DNA from: CAVVSD01 sp963750895
GTDB taxonomy: Bacteria > Actinomycetota > Thermoleophilia > Solirubrobacterales > Solirubrobacteraceae
Reading direction: 5' to 3'
Assembly: GCA_963750895.1 (NCBI GenBank)
Contig: CAVVSD010000001.1
Location: forward strand, 124,001 to 188,000
DNA length: 64,000 bases
The first letter of the stretch is position 1, and each line of letters begins with the position of its first letter. The notes beneath the pieces were generated by a model, which saw only the letters and a list, made by a program, of their open reading frames with translations, did not search any database and was not told the origin of the DNA. This document shows, in pieces, positions 46,627 through 55,606 of this stretch. Made by a program: the position numbers and the translations under genes.

Positions 46627-47783
46627 GTGCATGTCGCCCTTCTCACCCCGGCGTACGGAGCTCAAGGAGGTGGGGCGGGACGCATCGTGCAGGCGGTGGC
46701 CCGCCACCTCCTGCGGCAAGAGGGACCTCAGTACGAGGTCATCGTCCACAGCTGGGACCCGGGCTTCAGCGGACCACGCGCGCGAGGACGGCCTACGCGT
46801 CGCCGCAGTTCCGGCCTTTCTTCAACAGGCGTCGACTATGCCCTGTCCGTGGACCTGTGGGCCTACCTGCGGCGCCACGACGTCGCGGTTCGACCTGATC
46901 CATGTCCACGGTTACCGCTCGGTGCCCGCCATCCCGGCGCTGCGCGCGGCCGGACGGCCCGCTCGTCTTCTCGCCCTACTTCCACATGTCGCGCCTGTCA
47001 CGCGGCTGAGGCGCATCACCCGGCATGCCTACCGGCAGGTCGCAGGTCGCGCGATCGCGTCCGCCGATCTCGCGGTCTGTGACGTCGAAGCGCGGAGGCG
47101 GCGGCGCTCCAGACTCCGTGTCCGCGAACTGAAGGGGCGCGTGCGAATCGTCCGGCCTGGCGCCGAACGGCGCCGCGATCCATCGCCGCAGAGCCGTTAC
47201 GAGAAGACGCGCAAGGACGATCGTCACGCTGGGTCCGCTCGAGCGCGGTAAACGCATCGACCGCGTGATCTCGACGCTGCCGGACCTGGGACCTGGACTA
47301 CGAGGTCGTCGTCGTCGGGCGACGGGCCGGAGCGCCGGCCGCTGCGCGCCCACTCCGTCAACCTCGGGTGTCGCACAGCAGGTGCGCTTCGTCGGCGCCG
47401 ATCGAAGGACGAGGAGCTCTTCACGCTGGCTGCACACGGCCGACGTCGTCGTGACGATGGCCGACGAGGCGATGTCGGGCACCACGCTGCTGGAGGCGGC
47501 GTGCGCCGGGGCGCCCGTGGATCGCCTCGGACATCGCCGCCCACACCGAGATGGCGGCGCGCATCTGGGCAGCGAGGTGGTGCGCCTCATATCGCCGCAG
47601 GCCTCGCCGCTCGACCTGGCGGACGAGATCAAGCTCGCGGCGCTGCGCCCTCGAACCCTGCTCGACGTTGCCGAGGTGCCGTCCTGGGACGACATGGCCA
47701 GCCAGATGGCCGCGCTGTACCGCACGGTCCCCGACGCGCCGACCGCACGCACGCGTGTGCGCGCGCACGCCCACTCGGGCTGA
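46627..47783 (+). pseudogene. Family 4 glycosyltransferase, many frameshifts
   Basis: About 385 residues when repaired. The N-terminus VHVALLTPAYGAQGGGAGRI is a typical GT-B first Rossmann strand and glycine-rich loop; IVQAVARHLLRQEGPQYEVI follows. Middle parts include FDLIHVHGYRSVPAIPALRA-like text across frames near 46890-46960, and the C-terminal donor domain has HTADVVVTMADEAMSGTTLL and EAACAGAPV, the EX7E region of GT4 enzymes. The stop is at 47781-47783. GTG start 5 bp after the preceding gene suggests one transcript. Confidence 0.72.
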
Positions 47784-47789
47784 TCGATC

Positions 47790-48158
47790 TCAGACGCTCG
47801 CTTCGAGCGGCAGATCGACCCCGTGCGACATGGCCGCGGCCACGCGCGGATGCGAGTCGATCCGGCGCTCGAGCTCCGACGCCGTGTAGCAGTGCACGTC
47901 GGCGGGCGCGCCCATCTCCCAGTCGTCCCACAGGCTCCCGGCCTGGTAGACGCGCTCGAGCCACGGCACGCCGTCGAACGCCTCGGACACGAGGATCATG
48001 ATCCACTCCGGCCCGCGCTCGCGCTGGGGCCCCGCGCCGCGGGCGTCAGCCACGCGCGCGCCGCCGAGCACCGCGCGCTCCAGCGGCCAGCGATCGCCGA
48101 TCCGGCCCAGATAGCGCCGGAGCTCGGTGAGGTTGAGGAGGCTCTCAGGAGAAGTCAT
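47790..48158 (-). CDS. Small nucleotidyltransferase-like protein (degenerate)
   Basis: 122 residues. The pattern ELRRYLGRIGDRWPLERAVL, then GGARVADARGA, EWIMILVSEAFDGVPWLERV and ADVHCYTASELERRI follows the layout of MNT-type nucleotidyltransferases (GS-x-D-x-D, then LLVVS...F.G..., then VDLLCYTPEEFE). The catalytic GS and paired Asp residues are missing or replaced, so it is probably inactive or a distant relative. It overlaps the M16 peptidase gene by 14 bp downstream of its stop codon. Confidence 0.55.
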   Translation of the reverse strand: MTSPESLLNLTELRRYLGRIGDRWPLERAVLGGARVADARGAGPQRERGPEWIMILVSEAFDGVPWLERVYQAGSLWDDWEMGAPADVHCYTASELERRIDSHPRVAAAMSHGVDLPLEASV

Positions 48159-49395
48159 CGGCGGTGTGGGGGCCGACGCACGCCACCGCCAGATCATCAT
48201 CCACGCCCGCGGCCACGGCCGCAACCTCCTGGTACGTCACATCGTCCAGTGCCTTGATCGCCGCGTCCGGGTCGATGTCCTCCCCGAAGACGATCGTCTG
48301 CGCCGCCGCGTACCGCGCGACCGCGTTCGTGTTCTCGAAGGCGAGCACCCGGCGGCCGGCCGAATACGCGCGCGCCCGCTCGACCTCGGACTCGGTCGGG
48401 CCCTCCTCGCGGAGCTCGGTCACGATCTCCCGCATGCGCGCGTAGGCCTCGAGCGTCTTGTCGGACGCCAGCCCGGCGCCGAGGCCGAGGGCGGGCGCGT
48501 CGCTGAAGGAGTGGTCGACCGCCCACACGGAGTAGGCGAGGCCGCGCTGCTCGCGGATCTCGTCGAACAGGCGCGAGCCCATGGAGCCGCCCAGCAGGGT
48601 CGTGTAGATGGACAGCGCGGCGCGCTCGCGCGGGTTCGTGACGTCGATCTTGGGCCGGTAGAGCATCCGCAGATGCGACTGGTTCGTGTCGCGCTCCTCG
48701 ACCATCCGGTCGTTGCGTTGAACCGGCGCGGGCTCGTAGGGCGCCGGCTCGGGCAGGGTGGGGAAGCGCTCGAAGAGCTCGGCGACCGCGCCGTTGCTGT
48801 CGACGTGCTCGAGGTTGCCGACGATGAACGCGCCACCGCGCGCGCCGGCCCAGCGGCGCTCGCGGAACGCGACGATCGCCTCGCGTGTGAACGTGCGCAG
48901 GTGCTCCTCGGGCCCCAGGACCGGGCGGCCGAGCGGGTGCTCGCCGAACGCGGCCAGGTCGATGAGCTGCTCGGCGACGGCCGACGGCTGGTCCTTGTAG
49001 CGCTGGATCTCCTGGATCACGACGCCGCGCTCGCGGTCGAGCTCGTCCGCGTCGATGTGCGGGCGTCCGGCGAAGTCGGTGAGCAGATCGATCGCGGGGA
49101 GCGTGCTCTCGGCGCGCACGGTGATGTGGAACGCGACCAGATCGTGGCTCGTGTAGGCGTTGAGCACCCCGCCGAGGCGCTCGGCCGTCTCGTTGACGTC
49201 GCGGTAGTGCGGGTACTTCTCGCCGCCCTTGAACACGAGGTGCTCGAGGAAGTGCGCCATGCCGTTCTCCTCGGGGCGCTCGGTGCGCGCACCGGCGTCG
49301 AACGCGACGAGGACGGTCGTCGCCCGGGTCCCGTCGAGGCCGACTCGATGCAGCGGCAGGCCGTTCGCCAGCGTGGTCGATGAGATCGTGGGCAT
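48145..49395 (-). CDS. M16-family zinc peptidase
   Basis: 416 residues, the size of single-unit bacterial processing-peptidase-like M16B proteases. The inverted zinc motif HFLEHLVFKGGEKYP (HxxEH, about residues 48-52) is complete and the distal glutamate lies in DRERGVVIQEIQRYKDQPS. The second half (ALSIYTTLLGGSMGSRLFDE, EQRGLAYSVWAVDHSFSD) is the inactive-like domain with the R/Y substrate-binding pair. Family members degrade peptides or process proteins; the same enzyme often follows polynucleotide phosphorylase in actinobacteria. ATG at 49395. Confidence 0.93.
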   Translation of the reverse strand: MPTISSTTLANGLPLHRVGLDGTRATTVLVAFDAGARTERPEENGMAHFLEHLVFKGGEKYPHYRDVNETAERLGGVLNAYTSHDLVAFHITVRAESTLPAIDLLTDFAGRPHIDADELDRERGVVIQEIQRYKDQPSAVAEQLIDLAAFGEHPLGRPVLGPEEHLRTFTREAIVAFRERRWAGARGGAFIVGNLEHVDSNGAVAELFERFPTLPEPAPYEPAPVQRNDRMVEERDTNQSHLRMLYRPKIDVTNPRERAALSIYTTLLGGSMGSRLFDEIREQRGLAYSVWAVDHSFSDAPALGLGAGLASDKTLEAYARMREIVTELREEGPTESEVERARAYSAGRRVLAFENTNAVARYAAAQTIVFGEDIDPDAAIKALDDVTYQEVAAVAAGVDDDLAVACVGPHTADDFS

Positions 49396-49469
49396 GAGGA
49401 CCACGGTACCGTTGAGGGTGCAAGGGCCCCTGCAGCACGATCGTGGGGCTCGGCTACCGTTCGCCCCGC

Positions 49470-50327
49470 ATGGCTGTCCGTCCCCGTACACGCAGGGAGC
49501 TCGAAGAGCGCCGGCGCACCAATCGCCAGCCCGTCGCGCCTCCCGCCCGCAGCGCCGCGCTGCCCCCGGATCCCCGGAACGTCATCGAGTTCCGCAGCGT
49601 CACCATGGAGTACAAGGGCGGCGAGATCGGTCTCGACAACGCGACGTTCAACGTCCGCCGTGGCGAGTTCGTCTTCCTCGTCGGCTCCACCGGCTCCGGC
49701 AAGTCGACCATCATGCGCCTCCTCATCAAGGAGCGCGAGCCGTCCAGCGGATCCATCCGCGTCGCCGGCCGCGACCTCGCGGAGATGACGCACCGCAAGG
49801 TGCCGTACTACCGGCGCAACATCGGCGTCGTCTTCCAGGACTTCAAGCTGCTGCCGAACCGGACGGTCTACGAGAACGTCGCGTACGCCCTCTCGGCGAC
49901 GGGCGCGTCCCGCCGCGAGATCCGCAACAAGGTGCCGGACATCCTGCGCCTCACCGGCCTCTCGCTGAAGCTCCACAGCTACCCCGACCAGCTCTCCGGT
50001 GGCGAGCAGCAGCGCGTGTCGGTCGCGCGCGCGTTCGTCAACCATCCGCCGCTCCTGCTGGCGGACGAGCCGACCGGCAACCTCGACCCGACGACGTCGA
50101 TCGGGATCATGCAGCTGCTGTACCGGATCAACCGCACCGGGACGACCGTCGTCGTGGCGACCCACGACTCGCACATGGTCGACCGGATGCGCCGCCGCGT
50201 CATCGAGCTCAGCGACGGCACCATCGTTCGCGACGAGGCGTCCGGCCTGTACGCCCAGGACGAGCAGACGACCGACGAGTTCGGCCAGCTGCTGACCCGC
50301 GCGGAGCTCGACCGCCTCGACCCATGA
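49470..50327 (+). CDS. ftsE: Cell-division ATP-binding protein FtsE
   Basis: 285 residues from ATG 49470 (a GTG at 49443 would add 9). After an unusual 45-residue basic, proline-rich N-terminal extension comes a standard ABC ATPase: Walker A GSTGSGKST (about 87-95), Q-loop VVFQDFKLLPNRTVYENVAY, signature LSGGEQQRV, Walker B LLLADEPTGNLD and the switch histidine in VVVATHDSHMV. FtsE drives FtsX to activate septal peptidoglycan hydrolases. The extension is absent from most FtsE proteins. ATGA overlap with ftsX. Confidence 0.95.
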   Translation: MAVRPRTRRELEERRRTNRQPVAPPARSAALPPDPRNVIEFRSVTMEYKGGEIGLDNATFNVRRGEFVFLVGSTGSGKSTIMRLLIKEREPSSGSIRVAGRDLAEMTHRKVPYYRRNIGVVFQDFKLLPNRTVYENVAYALSATGASRREIRNKVPDILRLTGLSLKLHSYPDQLSGGEQQRVSVARAFVNHPPLLLADEPTGNLDPTTSIGIMQLLYRINRTGTTVVVATHDSHMVDRMRRRVIELSDGTIVRDEASGLYAQDEQTTDEFGQLLTRAELDRLDP

Positions 50328-51220
50328 GACTGGGCTTCTTCCTGCACGAGGCGACGCGCTCGCTGAAGCGCAACGCCATCCCGTCGTTCGCCGCGATGGC
50401 GACGGTGCTCGTCACGGTCCTCGTCCTCGGCGTGTTCATCCCGATCGTCCAGGCGACGACCGGGGCCGCCAACGAGGTGCGCGAGAAGGTCCTCGTCGAC
50501 GTCTACCTCAAGAGCGACGCGAAGCCCGCGGACGTCCAGCGGGTCGAGCAGCGCCTGAAGAACGACACGCCGTACGTCGGCACCGTCGACTTCGTCTCCA
50601 AGGAGAAGGCGTACGCGCAGGAGAAGAAGCGCAACCCCGAGGCCTACGAGCTGCTGGGCTCCAACCCGCTGCCGGACACCTTCCGCGTCACGCCGGACTC
50701 GCCGGGCAACGTCGAGAAGCTCCGCGACGCCTTGGCGCCGGTCGCGGCCAACGGCCAGCGCGCGGCGATCGATCCCACGATCGACGAGGTCAAGAACCGC
50801 CGCGACGACACGCAGAAGATCCTCACCGCCACGCGCGTGGTGAAGCTCAGCATGGGCGGGCTCGCGATCCTCCTGGTGCTCGCGTCGATCCTGCTCATCG
50901 CGAACACGATCCGGCTGTCGCTCTTCTCGCGCCGCCGCGAGGTCGAGGTCATGAAGCTCGTCGGCGCGACCGACTGGTTCATCCGCTGGCCCTTCATGAT
51001 CGAGGGCATCGTGATGGGCGCGCTCGGTGGCGTGCTGGCGATCCTGCTGCTCGTGATCGGGAAGATCGCGTTCCTCGATCCGCTGGCGCAGGACTTCGCG
51101 CTCATCTCCTCGCCGGACACGATCAACTTCCCGCTGCTGGTCATGGTCCTGCTGGCTGCGAGCGTGGTCGTCGCCGCCGCCGGCTCGGGCCTGTCGCTGC
51201 GCCGCTTCCTGCGCGTCTGA
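50324..51220 (+). CDS. ftsX: Cell-division membrane protein FtsX
   Basis: 298 residues, four membrane helices: one at about 20-45 (AIPSFAAMATVLVTVLVLGV), then a periplasmic loop of about 120 residues, and three C-terminal helices starting LSMGGLAILLVLASILLIAN. RREVEVMKLVGATDWFIRWP is the conserved cytoplasmic loop that contacts FtsE. The extracellular loop normally binds a coiled-coil hydrolase partner such as RipC or EnvC. Here the next gene is a CtpA-type protease instead of the usual peptidoglycan hydrolase. Confidence 0.95.
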   Translation: MRLGFFLHEATRSLKRNAIPSFAAMATVLVTVLVLGVFIPIVQATTGAANEVREKVLVDVYLKSDAKPADVQRVEQRLKNDTPYVGTVDFVSKEKAYAQEKKRNPEAYELLGSNPLPDTFRVTPDSPGNVEKLRDALAPVAANGQRAAIDPTIDEVKNRRDDTQKILTATRVVKLSMGGLAILLVLASILLIANTIRLSLFSRRREVEVMKLVGATDWFIRWPFMIEGIVMGALGGVLAILLLVIGKIAFLDPLAQDFALISSPDTINFPLLVMVLLAASVVVAAAGSGLSLRRFLRV

Positions 51221-51278
51221 CGGAGACCGCCGGGCGCTTATCGGGCGCTGACGAGGCCCTTCTACCCTGCGGGCGAAC

Positions 51279-52475
51279 ATGCGGCGCCTCCACCGGCCTC
51301 GGCCACTCACTCTCGCCCTGTCGGTGCTCGCGCCGGTCCTGCTCGTCGTGGGGATCTGGCTCGGCTCGCAGCCCGAGCACCTGCCCGGGTTCGTCCGCGG
51401 CATCTTCGTCGACGAGCAGACGCAGGTCGTCGCCGACGCGTACGACCTCATCCAGGACGACTACGTCCACAAGGTGCCCAAGGGCAAGCTGTCCGACGCC
51501 GCGATCAAGGGCATGGTCGCGTCGCTCGGCGACCAGTTCTCCAACTACTTCACGCCCGCCGAGTACAAGCGCTACCAGGAGGTCACCGAGAGCCGCTTCT
51601 CGGGCGTCGGCCTCAGCGTCGTGGGCGTCGACGAGGGCCTGCGGATCACGCGGGTGTACGACGAGTCGCCGGCGTCGCGCGCCGGCCTGAAGCACGGCGA
51701 CCTCATCGTCGAGGTCGACGGCAAGTCGCTGAAGGGCGTCCCGGAGGAGACCGGCGTCGCGCGGGTCAAGGGCCCGGCGGGCACCGAGGTGCGCCTGACC
51801 GTGAAGCGAGGGAAGAAGACGTTCGAGCGCACGGTCACGCGCGCCACGGTGAGCATCCCGGTCGTCGAGTCGCGCATGGTCCGCGAGGACGGCCGGAAGG
51901 TGGGCTACGTCGCGCTCGCGTCGTTCAGCTCCGGCGCGCACGCAGAGGTCTACTCCGCCGTCCGCAAGCTCCGCAAGGAGGGGGCGAAGGCGCTCGTGTT
52001 CGACCTGCGCGGCAACCCCGGCGGGCTCGTGCGCGAGGCGCAGCTCGTGGCGAGCGGGTTCATCCCCGAGGGGACGATCGTGAGCACGCGCGGCCGCGCC
52101 GTCGAGCCGCAGACGCTGAAGGCGACCGGCAACCCCGTCGCGGGCAAGCTGCCGATGGTCGTGCTCGTGGACCGCGGCACGGCGTCGTCGGCGGAGATCG
52201 TGACCGGCGCGCTGAAGGACACCGACCGCGCCGAGGTCGTCGGGACGCGCACGTTCGGCAAGGGCGTCTTCCAGGAGGTCGTGCCGCTGCCCAACGGCGG
52301 TGCGCTCGACATCACGGTCGGCCAGTACTTCACGCCGAAGGGCACGAACCTCGGCAAGGGCCTCAAGCCCGGCCAGGGCGTGCACCCGGAGATCCAGGCG
52401 GAGGACGATCCGAAGACCGAGCCCGACGAGGCGCTCCAGGCGGGCCTGAAGGCGCTCGCCCCTAGCCTTCAGTAG
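51279..52475 (+). CDS. C-terminal processing protease (S41, CtpA-like)
   Basis: 398 residues: an N-terminal membrane anchor (PLTLALSVLAPVLLVVGIWL), a PDZ domain (about 105-185, VGLSVVGVDEGLRITRVYDE), and the S41 catalytic core with SSAEIVTGALKDTD (serine, TASSAEI) and FGKGVFQEVVPL (lysine in GKG). It cuts proteins at their C-termini, usually outside the membrane. Length and domain order match CtpA/CtpB. Placement after ftsX suggests a role at the division septum; this is inference. It ends 2 bp before the RNase R-like gene. Confidence 0.93.
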   Translation: MRRLHRPRPLTLALSVLAPVLLVVGIWLGSQPEHLPGFVRGIFVDEQTQVVADAYDLIQDDYVHKVPKGKLSDAAIKGMVASLGDQFSNYFTPAEYKRYQEVTESRFSGVGLSVVGVDEGLRITRVYDESPASRAGLKHGDLIVEVDGKSLKGVPEETGVARVKGPAGTEVRLTVKRGKKTFERTVTRATVSIPVVESRMVREDGRKVGYVALASFSSGAHAEVYSAVRKLRKEGAKALVFDLRGNPGGLVREAQLVASGFIPEGTIVSTRGRAVEPQTLKATGNPVAGKLPMVVLVDRGTASSAEIVTGALKDTDRAEVVGTRTFGKGVFQEVVPLPNGGALDITVGQYFTPKGTNLGKGLKPGQGVHPEIQAEDDPKTEPDEALQAGLKALAPSLQ

Positions 52476-52477
52476 CG

Positions 52478-54196
52478 ATGGCTGAACTTGTCGGGGTGCT
52501 CGCCAAGCGCGGGCGCTTCCTCGTCGCCGAGTCGCTCTTCGAGCGCGGGCAGAAGCTGGTCGTGGATCGCGATTCGCGCGCCCGCGTCGGCGACCTCGTC
52601 GTCGTGCGCACGAAGGGTCAGGGTCGCGGTCACGCGAAGATCCTCCGCAAGCTCGGTCGCCCGGACAACGCCGGCGACGTCCTCGAGGCGCTCATGCTCG
52701 ACCGCGGTCTGCGACGGCGGTTCGACCGCTCCGTGGATCTCGAGGCACAGCGCGCGCGCGACGACGTCCCGCGCGGGGCGGAGTCGGGGCGCAGCGATCT
52801 GCGCGAGCTGGCGACGTTCACGATCGATCCGGTCACCGCCCAGGACTTCGACGACGCCATCAGCGCGCAGCGTCGCGACGACGGGACGATCCGCGTCTGG
52901 GTGCACATCGCCGACGTGAGCGCGTTCGTCCGCCCCGGCGGCGCGGTCGACCGCGAGGCGGCGCGGCGCAGCACGAGCGTCTACGTCCCCGGCCGGGTGG
53001 AGCCGATGCTCCCGGAGGCCCTGTCCAACGACGCCTGCTCGCTGCGCCCGTACGCGGACCGGCTCGCGGTGACCGTGCGGATGGACGTCGCGGACGACGG
53101 AACCGTGCGACGGGTGTCGTTCACCCGGTCGATGATCCGCTCCGACGAGCGGCTGGACTACCCGCGCGTCGATCGGATCTTCGCCGGGTCGGAGGGCGCC
53201 GCCGAGCCCTGGGCGGAGTCGCTGCAGGCAGCGCGCGATGCCGCACGCTCGCTGGCCACGCGCCGCGACCGGGGCAGCGCGCTGGAGATCGAGAACCCCG
53301 AGCCGGAGTTCGCGTTCGACCGCAAGGGCCAGGTCACGTCGATGGCGCCCAGCATGCAGACGGAGTCCCACCGGCTCATCGAGCACCTCATGATCGCGGC
53401 GAACGAGCAGGTGGCCCGGCATCTCGAGCAGGCATCCGTCCCCGCGCTCTACCGCGTGCACGAGCCGCCCGAGCCCGAGGCCGCGCGCCGGCTCGTCGCG
53501 CAGCTGGCGTCGCTGGACGTGGCCACGCCGCCCGCGCCCGACCACCTGTCGTCGGCCGAGGCGGCCGAGCTCATCGCCGAGTGCTCGCGGGCGGTGGACG
53601 CGCACGTGCGCCGCCGCGACGGCCGAGGACGCATGGGGCTGACGTTCCTCGTCCTGCGGGCGCTCAAGCAGGCCCACTACGCGCCGCGCAACCTCGGCCA
53701 CGCCGGCCTCGGCCTGTCGCACTACTGCCACTTCACGTCGCCGATCCGCCGCTACCCGGACCTCGTCTGCCACCGCGCCCTGCTGTCGTCGGTCGGCGCC
53801 GGGGAGGAGCGGCCGGACCGCGGCCGCGTGGAGGAGCTCGCGACGTGGACGTCGACCCGCGAGCGCGACGCGATGACGATCGAGCGCGACGCCGACCGGG
53901 TCGCGCGCTGCTTCCTGCTCGAGCGCGAGCTCGGGAAGGCGGGGCTCGACGCGCGGTTCGCCGGCGAGGTCACGGGCGTGATCGGCGCCGGCGCGTTCGT
54001 GCGGTTCGGCGAGGGGCACGAGGGGCTGCTCCCGGTCCGGCGGTTGCGCGGCGACTGGTGGGACCTCAACGAGGAGGGCACGATCCTCCACGGGTCCCGC
54101 AGCGGCGAGCGGATCCGGCTCGGCGACCCCATCGACGTGCGCGTGGAGCGCATCGAGGCGCCGCGCGGCCGGGTGGACCTGCTGCCGGTGGACTAG
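52478..54196 (+). CDS. RNB-domain exoribonuclease (RNase R/II type)
   Basis: 572 residues, shorter than E. coli RNase R (813). A short N-terminal OB-like segment is followed by the RNB catalytic domain: ATFTIDPVTAQDFDDAISAQ with the Mg-binding DFDDA aspartates, VHIADVSAFV, then YVPGRVEPMLPEALSNDACS and HYCHFTSPIRRYPDLVCHR. A C-terminal S1 domain (GEVTGVIGAGAFVRFGEGHE) is present. One cold-shock domain seems reduced. RNase R degrades structured RNA 3' to 5' and works with SmpB and tmRNA on stalled-ribosome mRNAs, which are encoded 1-6 kb away. Confidence 0.92.
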   Translation: MAELVGVLAKRGRFLVAESLFERGQKLVVDRDSRARVGDLVVVRTKGQGRGHAKILRKLGRPDNAGDVLEALMLDRGLRRRFDRSVDLEAQRARDDVPRGAESGRSDLRELATFTIDPVTAQDFDDAISAQRRDDGTIRVWVHIADVSAFVRPGGAVDREAARRSTSVYVPGRVEPMLPEALSNDACSLRPYADRLAVTVRMDVADDGTVRRVSFTRSMIRSDERLDYPRVDRIFAGSEGAAEPWAESLQAARDAARSLATRRDRGSALEIENPEPEFAFDRKGQVTSMAPSMQTESHRLIEHLMIAANEQVARHLEQASVPALYRVHEPPEPEAARRLVAQLASLDVATPPAPDHLSSAEAAELIAECSRAVDAHVRRRDGRGRMGLTFLVLRALKQAHYAPRNLGHAGLGLSHYCHFTSPIRRYPDLVCHRALLSSVGAGEERPDRGRVEELATWTSTRERDAMTIERDADRVARCFLLERELGKAGLDARFAGEVTGVIGAGAFVRFGEGHEGLLPVRRLRGDWWDLNEEGTILHGSRSGERIRLGDPIDVRVERIEAPRGRVDLLPVD

Positions 54197-54335
54197 GGGG
54201 GGGGTGGTGTGGGGGAGGCCGCCGGGCGGCGTGCGCGGAGGCGCGATGGGCGGGGGCCGCGGGGCGGGCGGGGCGAGAGCTGGGGTGGTGCGGGGGGGGG
54301 GGGGGGGCGGGGGCGGGGGCGGAGCGCGCGCGGCC
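54197..54335. repeat. G-rich low-complexity tract
   Basis: Immediately after the RNase R stop codon the plus strand contains repeated runs of G, including 14 or more consecutive G near 54296-54309 and the pattern GGGGGCGGGGGCGGGGGC. It could form G-quadruplexes or a slippage tract, but runs of this length are also where assemblers fail. No gene is supported here. Confidence 0.7.
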
Positions 54336-54906
54336 GGGCGAGCTGTGCACATCGACGTCAGAGCTGGGCGCATCAGGCGCGCCGGGCAGCGCGTCGGCGC
54401 GCGCCTCGGGCAAGAGCGGCGGCGCGCGCGCGGGACGCTGGGATGCGTGCACTCGCATCGACGACGCACGCGCTGGTAGCGATGGGACGAGAGCGCCACC
54501 GCGGTCGGCTTCCTGCGCCGCGCCGAGCTTCTACGCCGCACGGCTCAGCGTGGAGGAGCGTGCGACCGGCGGCGCACCGCCCCGTGCCGCGCCGCGCGAG
54601 CGCCGCTGCGCCTGCGCCCCGGCCCGACCACGGCAGGCAGAGCGCCTCCGCCCTGCTCGGCGGCTGCTCGGCGCGCTCTCCGCCGCAGACGCGCCCGCCC
54701 TTGCGCTGGCTTGCATACACCATGCGCTGACACGCTCGCTCTCCACTCCCATCACCGCCTCGTCACGGGCCGCGGGGCGGGTGAGCGCCGCGCCGCCGTG
54801 TGCGGCAGGTCCCACCGCGCCCGGACTGCTCGATTAGGGCGACGGGAGGGTGGCGGCGACGCCATCGCATGCGATTCCGAGTGGCCGCGTGCCACTTTCG
54901 TGACCC
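54336..54906. other. Long intergenic stretch, no gene recognised
   Basis: About 570 bp between the G-rich tract and the smpB leader. Several overlapping reading frames exist on both strands, but none has a ribosome-binding site, normal codon-position GC or recognisable protein motif. A possible but weak signal is CTGACACGCTCG near 54726. I see nothing that I can name. Confidence 0.4.
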
Positions 54907-54945
54907 GGGGTCTCCTGTTCATCTGTGGGATGAACAAGAGACCCC
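54907..54945. terminator. Long bidirectional hairpin upstream of smpB
   Basis: An 8-bp GGGGTCTC/GAGACCCC stem (54907-54914, 54938-54945) stacks through a single C/A mismatch on a 7-bp TGTTCAT/ATGAACA stem, closed by a 7-nt loop. It has no T-run but is the strongest secondary structure between RNase R and smpB, and could terminate transcripts from either side or be part of a regulatory leader. Confidence 0.45.
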
Positions 54946-55123
54946 GCGTGCAGTCGCTTCCGTCCCGTCCGCCCTCGATGCGCCGTTCCGGCCAGGCCAA
55001 GCCCTCAGCCGACGAAGGCGCGGAGCGAATCCGCCGCTACATCGACATCCCACCGTTCGGCGACGACGTCCCCGCGGCCGGCGGCGTCGCCACTTGCGTT
55101 TGTCGCCGCAGTAGCCTGGATTC

Positions 55124-55606
55124 GTGGCCAAGAAGAGCGGAAAGCGGAAGGTGTCGCCGGGCGACGTCGCGTCGAACCGGCAGGCGAGCTATCGCTTCGA
55201 GTTCCTCGACAAGCTCGAGACCGGCATGGTGCTCCAGGGGACCGAGGTGAAGGCGCTGCGCGACGGCGGCGCCCAGCTCAAGGACGGCTACGTCCTGATC
55301 CGCGACGGCGAGCTGTGGCTGCACAACGTCCACATCCCGCCGTATCCGCCCGCCGCCCGCGACAACCACGAGCCCGAGCGCGACCGCAAGCTCCTCGCGC
55401 ACCGCAAGGAGATCGAGCGGCTCGTCGGGCGCGTGCACGAGCGCGGCCTGACGCTCGTCCCCACGCGCATCTACTTCCGCGACGGCCGTGCGAAGGCCGA
55501 GATCGCGCTGGCCCGCGGCAAGGACCAGTTCGACAAGCGCGAGGTGATCAAGGAGCGCGAGTCCAAGCGCGACATGCAGCGCGCTCTGCGCGAGGCGAAT
55601 CGCTAG
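55124..55606 (+). CDS. smpB: SsrA-binding protein SmpB
   Basis: 160 residues, the normal length. It binds tmRNA and takes part in trans-translation, filling the decoding centre of stalled ribosomes. Conserved stretches are ASYRFEFLDKLETGMVLQGT (residues 18-37), EVKALRDGGAQLKDGYV, NNH-like RDNHEPERDRKLLAHRKEI, and the C-terminal tail GRAKAEIALARGKDQFDKRE followed by a basic helix. GTG start at 55124 with a weak AGCCTGG upstream. The stop shares CTAG with the convergent M50 peptidase gene. The tmRNA gene lies 4 kb downstream on the same strand. Confidence 0.97.
   Translation: MAKKSGKRKVSPGDVASNRQASYRFEFLDKLETGMVLQGTEVKALRDGGAQLKDGYVLIRDGELWLHNVHIPPYPPAARDNHEPERDRKLLAHRKEIERLVGRVHERGLTLVPTRIYFRDGRAKAEIALARGKDQFDKREVIKERESKRDMQRALREANR

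Noticed and set aside
54204..54837. Overlapping glycine/arginine-rich open frames after RNase R
   Set aside because: They follow the G-run composition, lack ribosome-binding sites and exist on both strands.
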